9,897 bases of DNA from UBA1359 sp035411265 (lineage in GTDB: Bacteria > Patescibacteriota > Patescibacteriia > Patescibacteriales > Patescibacteriaceae), in the NCBI GenBank assembly GCA_035411265.1, contig DAONSQ010000022.1, positions 1 to 9,897 on the forward strand, written 5' to 3'. A program made the translations under genes and the position numbers. Position 1 is the stretch's first letter. The number at the start of each line of letters is the position of its first letter. Positions 7,722 to 9,897 of this stretch are shown piece after piece. Under the pieces are notes generated by a model. It ran no database searches. It was not told the origin of the DNA and saw only the letters and a program-made list of their open reading frames with translations.

Positions 7722-8243
7722 TTATTTACTCACGCCATACTGTTGGCGATCGTCTAACAAATCATGTTCTTGCCAATCATTAACCCAGTCATTAGTTTCA
7801 TAAACTTTCAAGCTGTTATCAGCTTGACGGCCAATCAATTTTTCAATACCGGCATTAATAATCATCTTTTTACAGATAAAACAAGGATAGGCGTCTTGCG
7901 GTTTTTCAATCTCATCACGAATAACTGTTGAATACAGATACATTGTAGCCCCAAGCACGCTAATACCGGCTCGAGCAGCATTGATAATCGCATTTTGCTC
8001 AGCATGAACGCTGCGGCAAAGCTCATAGCGTTGTCCGCTGGGAATATTCATTTCCGATCGCAAGCAATTACCACGCTCCCAACAATCTTTAGTCTTACGC
8101 GGGGAACCCAGATAGCCAGTGGCAATGATTTGATCGTTGCGAACAATAATAGCACCATGTTTCGCTCGATAACAAGTTGATCGGCCAGCAACTTCTTTGG
8201 CAATGTTCATGTAATACTCATCTTTAGAGGGACGACTAGACAT
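7722..8243 (-). CDS. dCMP deaminase (ComEB-type cytidine/deoxycytidylate deaminase)
   Basis: This zinc hydrolase converts dCMP to dUMP, the precursor for thymidylate. I choose the ATG at 8243, giving 173 residues that begin MSSRPSKDEYYMNIAKEVAG, as is usual for this family. The in-frame TTG at 8300 would add 19 residues running through the promoter region. The catalytic set is visible: H80-A-E82 (SVHAEQNAI) and PCFIC with C121 and C124. The first strand RSTCYRAKHGAIIV, GYLGSPR, PSGQRYELC and KKMIINAGI also match dCMP deaminases rather than TadA. Extra Cys at 24, 54, 60 and 76 may include a second zinc site, as in some phage and ComEB-type enzymes (inference). It is the first gene of a leftward operon with two kinase genes and gatB. 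Confidence 0.93.
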   Translation of the reverse strand: MSSRPSKDEYYMNIAKEVAGRSTCYRAKHGAIIVRNDQIIATGYLGSPRKTKDCWERGNCLRSEMNIPSGQRYELCRSVHAEQNAIINAARAGISVLGATMYLYSTVIRDEIEKPQDAYPCFICKKMIINAGIEKLIGRQADNSLKVYETNDWVNDWQEHDLLDDRQQYGVSK

Positions 8244-8261
8244 AAACTTGATTTTAACTAG

Positions 8262-8290
8262 CTTATATAGATAGTTTAACACATTGTTAT
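8262..8290 (-). promoter_or_regulatory. Candidate promoter of the dCMP deaminase-gatB operon
   Basis: Read on the - strand, ATAACA (8290-8285, 4 of 6 matches to TTGACA) is followed after 17 bases by TATAAG (8267-8262, 5 of 6 matches to TATAAT). The predicted start of transcription, about 8255, leaves a 5' leader of about 12 bases before the ATG at 8243. Position upstream of the first gene of the operon supports the call. In AT-rich DNA such matches arise by chance, so confidence is modest. Confidence 0.45.
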
Positions 8291-8311
8291 CTTTCCGCAA
8301 GCTTTTAAAAT

Positions 8312-8320
8312 TGCTATAAT
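8312..8320 (+). promoter_or_regulatory. Extended -10 promoter of the Smr gene
   Basis: TGCTATAAT is a perfect extended -10 element (TGnTATAAT). No good -35 box lies 16-18 bases upstream, which extended -10 promoters tolerate. Transcription would start near 8326-8328, only 2-4 bases before the ATG at 8330, predicting a leaderless or almost leaderless mRNA. The element shares an 86-base divergent region with the opposite promoter. Confidence 0.65.
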
Positions 8321-8329
8321 AAGAACGCT

Positions 8330-8644
8330 ATGCTCAAGAAAAATATCCGACAAAAAGTTAATAAATACTTATCTGCTCCGGTTGCCAAAATTGACCTTCA
8401 TGGCTGCACTAGACGCGAAGCTGAAGAAGAATTGAGTCGTTTTTTTGATTATTGGCTAGATCAAGGCGGGGGAGTCAAGCTTCTGGTTATAACTGGTCAA
8501 GGCCATCATTCAGTCGCTCCTGAGGGAATTATCAAACCATTTACTATTAACTGGCTAAAAAGCCATGGCTACCCACAACGGCCGGCTAAACCGCAATATG
8601 GTGGCAACGGCGCCCTAGAGGTGGATTTACCCTTATCAGATTAA
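8330..8644 (+). CDS. Small Smr-domain protein (stand-alone MutS2-type Smr)
   Basis: This is a 104-residue protein consisting almost entirely of one Smr domain, a fold known in MutS2 and in stand-alone proteins with nucleic-acid nicking or RNA endonuclease activity. Key motifs are IDLHGCTRREAEEEL (21-35, with DLHG at 22-25), LLVITGQGHHS (51-61), which is the TGxGxHS loop, and YGGNGALEVDL (90-100), which is the GGxGA motif. A short basic N-terminus (MLKKNIRQKVNKYL) precedes the domain. No MutS2 ATPase is attached, so a role in mismatch or recombination control cannot be assumed; RNA cleavage or ribosome rescue is equally possible. It is a single-gene unit, divergent from the deaminase operon, with its own extended -10 promoter almost touching the ATG and a terminator 28 bases after its TAA. 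Confidence 0.9.
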   Translation: MLKKNIRQKVNKYLSAPVAKIDLHGCTRREAEEELSRFFDYWLDQGGGVKLLVITGQGHHSVAPEGIIKPFTINWLKSHGYPQRPAKPQYGGNGALEVDLPLSD

Positions 8645-8671
8645 ACTACTAGTAAATTAAATTTGATCAAA

Positions 8672-8709
8672 AATAAAACTAGCCCAAGTAGGCTAGTTTT
8701 ATTATATTT
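8672..8709. terminator. Bidirectional intrinsic terminator between the Smr gene and rplA
   Basis: A perfect 13-bp stem has aataaaactagcc at 8672-8684 and its complement ggctagttttatt at 8691-8703, with the 6-base loop caagta. The right arm supplies a T run and is followed by attatattta. On the other strand the arm ends in UUUUAUU and continues into UUU (from 8669-8671) before GAUC. It can terminate both the rightward Smr transcript and the leftward rplK-rplA transcript, which converge here. Confidence 0.88.
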
Positions 8710-8732
8710 AAGAAAATCTCTTTGAAGAAGAT

Positions 8733-9446
8733 TTAGCTCAAAGAAACACGAATACCAGGACCCATGGTTGAGCAAATAATAGCACCCTTAATGTAAGCTC
8801 CTTTAGAAGCAGCTGGCTTGCTCTTTTTAATCGCATCAACTAATGCTTGAAAATTTTCAGCTAGCTTATCATTTTCAAAAGAAACCTTACCGATAGCCAC
8901 ATGGATATTGGCAGTTTCATCATTTTTAAAGCTAACTTTACCTTTCTTGAGTTCAGCCACAGCTTTAGCTGGATCAGTGGTTACCGTCTCATTTTTTGGT
9001 GATGGCATTAGGCCGCGAGTACCTAAAATCTTAGCGATTACTGCTAGATTTCTCATCAAAGCTGGTTCAGCCACAGCAACCTGAAAATCAGTTTTTTCAG
9101 TTTTGCGAATTTCTTCGATCAATTCATCGCCGCCAACCAAATCAGCACCGGCGGCTTTAACAGCAGCCTCATTTTCAGTACTGACAAAAGCAGCAATCCG
9201 AACAGTCTTGCCAGTACCATGAGGCAAACTGACAGCACCGCGAACCTGTTGATCACCCTTGCGAGGATCAATACCTAAACGCAGATGAACTTCAACAGAA
9301 GAATCAAACTTAACAGTATTGGTTTTTTTAACCAATTCCATTGCTTCCACCAAAGAATAAGTCTTGGTTTTTTCCACCAATTGGCGGACTTCTTTTTGGG
9401 CTTTACCAGTCTTGGAGCCCTTACTAATTTGAACTCTTTTAGCCAT
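8733..9446 (-). CDS. rplA: 50S ribosomal protein L1 (uL1)
   Basis: This is the large-subunit protein of the L1 stalk, which binds 23S rRNA and helps release E-site tRNA; in many bacteria it also represses its own operon by binding mRNA. The 237 residues match in length and order: FDSSVEVHLRLGIDPRKGDQQVRG (from 47), LPHGTGKTVRIAAF (74-87), ILGTRGLMPSPK (140-151), ANIHVAIGKVSF (179-190) and the closing STMGPGIRVSLS. The usual LGPRGLMPNPK is changed to LGTRGLMPSPK at 143 and 149. The ATG at 9446 gives the normal MAKR start and has no Shine-Dalgarno sequence. It follows rplK after a 60-base spacer that contains a hairpin. uL1 is reported missing in some CPR lineages, so its presence excludes those if the organism is CPR. 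Confidence 0.98.
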   Translation of the reverse strand: MAKRVQISKGSKTGKAQKEVRQLVEKTKTYSLVEAMELVKKTNTVKFDSSVEVHLRLGIDPRKGDQQVRGAVSLPHGTGKTVRIAAFVSTENEAAVKAAGADLVGGDELIEEIRKTEKTDFQVAVAEPALMRNLAVIAKILGTRGLMPSPKNETVTTDPAKAVAELKKGKVSFKNDETANIHVAIGKVSFENDKLAENFQALVDAIKKSKPAASKGAYIKGAIICSTMGPGIRVSLS

Positions 9447-9460
9447 AGAATTGTGGTGCG

Positions 9461-9489
9461 AGTGCTAGCTTAAAGGCTAGCTCCCACGA
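9461..9489 (-). repeat. Inverted repeat/hairpin in the rplK-rplA spacer
   Basis: Two GCTAGC arms (9464-9469 and 9476-9481) enclose a 6-base loop. Weaker outer pairing (GTG near 9456 with CAC at 9484-9486) may extend the stem around a bulge. In mRNA sense the core reads gctagcctttaagctagc, one base different from the core of the miaA/gatB terminator at 5035-5053. No U run follows on either strand, so it is not an ordinary terminator. It ends about 17 bases before the rplA ATG and could affect rplA translation, mRNA processing or L1 binding (inference). Confidence 0.55.
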
Positions 9490-9506
9490 TCTATTTAAAT
9501 AAATTA

Positions 9507-9897
9507 TTAATCTTTAATCTGAATGCCCATTTGACGAGCTGTTCCAGCAATAATATTCATAGCTGCTTCAGTATCGCGAGCATTTAAATCGCTCATTTTA
9601 ATTTCAGCGATTTCTTTCAACTGAGCAGTGGTCAAACTGCCAACTTTGTCTTTCAAAGGATTCTTAGAACCTTTGGTAATCTTGGCATATTTCTTGATCA
9701 ATTCAGCGGCTGGAGCAGTTTTAGTGATAAAATCAAACGAACGATCAGCATAGACAGTAATGACTACTGGAATGACTTCACCCATCTTATCGCGAGTGGC
9801 ATCATTGAACTTACTGCAGAAATCAGCAATATTTAAGCCATGCTGACCCAAAGCTGGACCGATCGGCGGAGCTGGGTTAGCTTGTCCGCCTTTGACT
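9507..9897 (-). CDS. rplK: 50S ribosomal protein L11 (uL11), N-terminus beyond the right edge
   Basis: This is the large-subunit protein of the GTPase-associated centre, which binds the 1070 region of 23S rRNA and contacts the translational GTPases. The frame is open to the window edge. Visible residues start VKGGQANPAPPIGPALGQHG, the signature proline-rich N-terminal domain, so roughly the first 10-15 residues are missing. The TTG at 9851 is an internal Leu codon, not a start. The C-terminal RNA-binding domain shows KTAPAAELIKKYAKITKGSKNP, LTTAQLKEIAEIKMSDLNA and EAAMNIIAGTARQMGI, ending QIKD, all typical. It is the upstream partner of rplA, the usual bacterial order; its promoter and any L1-binding leader lie outside the window. 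Confidence 0.98.
   Translation of the reverse strand, partial: VKGGQANPAPPIGPALGQHGLNIADFCSKFNDATRDKMGEVIPVVITVYADRSFDFITKTAPAAELIKKYAKITKGSKNPLKDKVGSLTTAQLKEIAEIKMSDLNARDTEAAMNIIAGTARQMGIQIKD

Noticed and set aside
7722..8243. tRNA adenosine deaminase TadA
   Set aside because: The HAEQNAI and PCFICKKMIINAGI context, PSGQRYELC and the RPSxDEYYM start match dCMP deaminase instead.
8244..8300. TTG start extending dCMP deaminase by 19 residues
   Set aside because: The extension runs through the likely promoter region and is unlike the family start; the ATG at 8243 begins the usual RPSxDEYYM segment.
9461..9489. Terminator between rplK and rplA
   Set aside because: A hairpin is present but neither strand has a following U run, and rplA would be cut off from its operon.
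1..9897. TGA recoded as Gly or Trp, as in some CPR lineages
   Set aside because: No in-frame TGA occurs within the conserved genes; only the exclusive use of TAA as stop is seen, which AT bias can explain.
1..9897. A new defence, mobile or CRISPR-like system
   Set aside because: No direct repeat arrays, transposase, integrase, toxin-antitoxin pair or unknown large gene is present; nearly all sequence is assigned to recognisable housekeeping families.

Overview
The window is a gene-dense, AT-rich bacterial core region with no mobile elements, CRISPR arrays, tRNAs or rRNAs visible. It holds eleven protein genes (nine complete, one cut at each edge) and no gene-free stretch longer than about 90 bases. 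Several traits suggest a Candidate Phyla Radiation (Patescibacteria) genome: compact genes, 1-24 base gaps inside operons, no recognisable Shine-Dalgarno sequence at any of the nine visible starts, TAA as the only stop codon, and divergent variants of core proteins. This placement is inference; no rRNA is present to confirm it.

Region 1 (1-5047, + strand) is one tight transcription unit: dnaK (5' end missing), dnaJ, miaB and miaA, spaced 9, 3 and 1 bases apart. It couples the Hsp70/Hsp40 folding machine with the two enzymes that make the ms2i6A37 modification of tRNA. MiaA prenylates A37 with DMAPP and MiaB then methylthiolates it.

Region 2 (5044-8243, - strand) is a second operon read leftwards: a dCMP deaminase, a UPF0200-like P-loop kinase, a divergent thymidylate kinase and gatB (Asp/Glu-tRNA amidotransferase subunit B). 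The first three form a small deoxynucleotide module pointing towards dTTP. The two operons converge on a shared palindromic TTAA, so that their stop codons overlap inside the loop of a bidirectional terminator hairpin.

Region 3 (8244-8644) is a divergent promoter region and a small stand-alone Smr-domain protein on the + strand. Its extended -10 box lies so close to the ATG that the mRNA is predicted to be leaderless or nearly so.

Region 4 (8645-9897, - strand) is the classic rplK-rplA pair (ribosomal proteins L11 and L1), with rplK cut by the right edge. A bidirectional terminator separates it from the Smr gene. The 60-base rplK-rplA spacer holds a hairpin whose core is nearly identical to the terminator core at miaA/gatB.

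I do not see a novel multi-gene defence or mobile system here. The points most worth a second look are the deoxynucleotide cluster with its altered thymidylate kinase motif, the shared-stop terminator, the recurring GCTAGC hairpins and the leaderless Smr gene.
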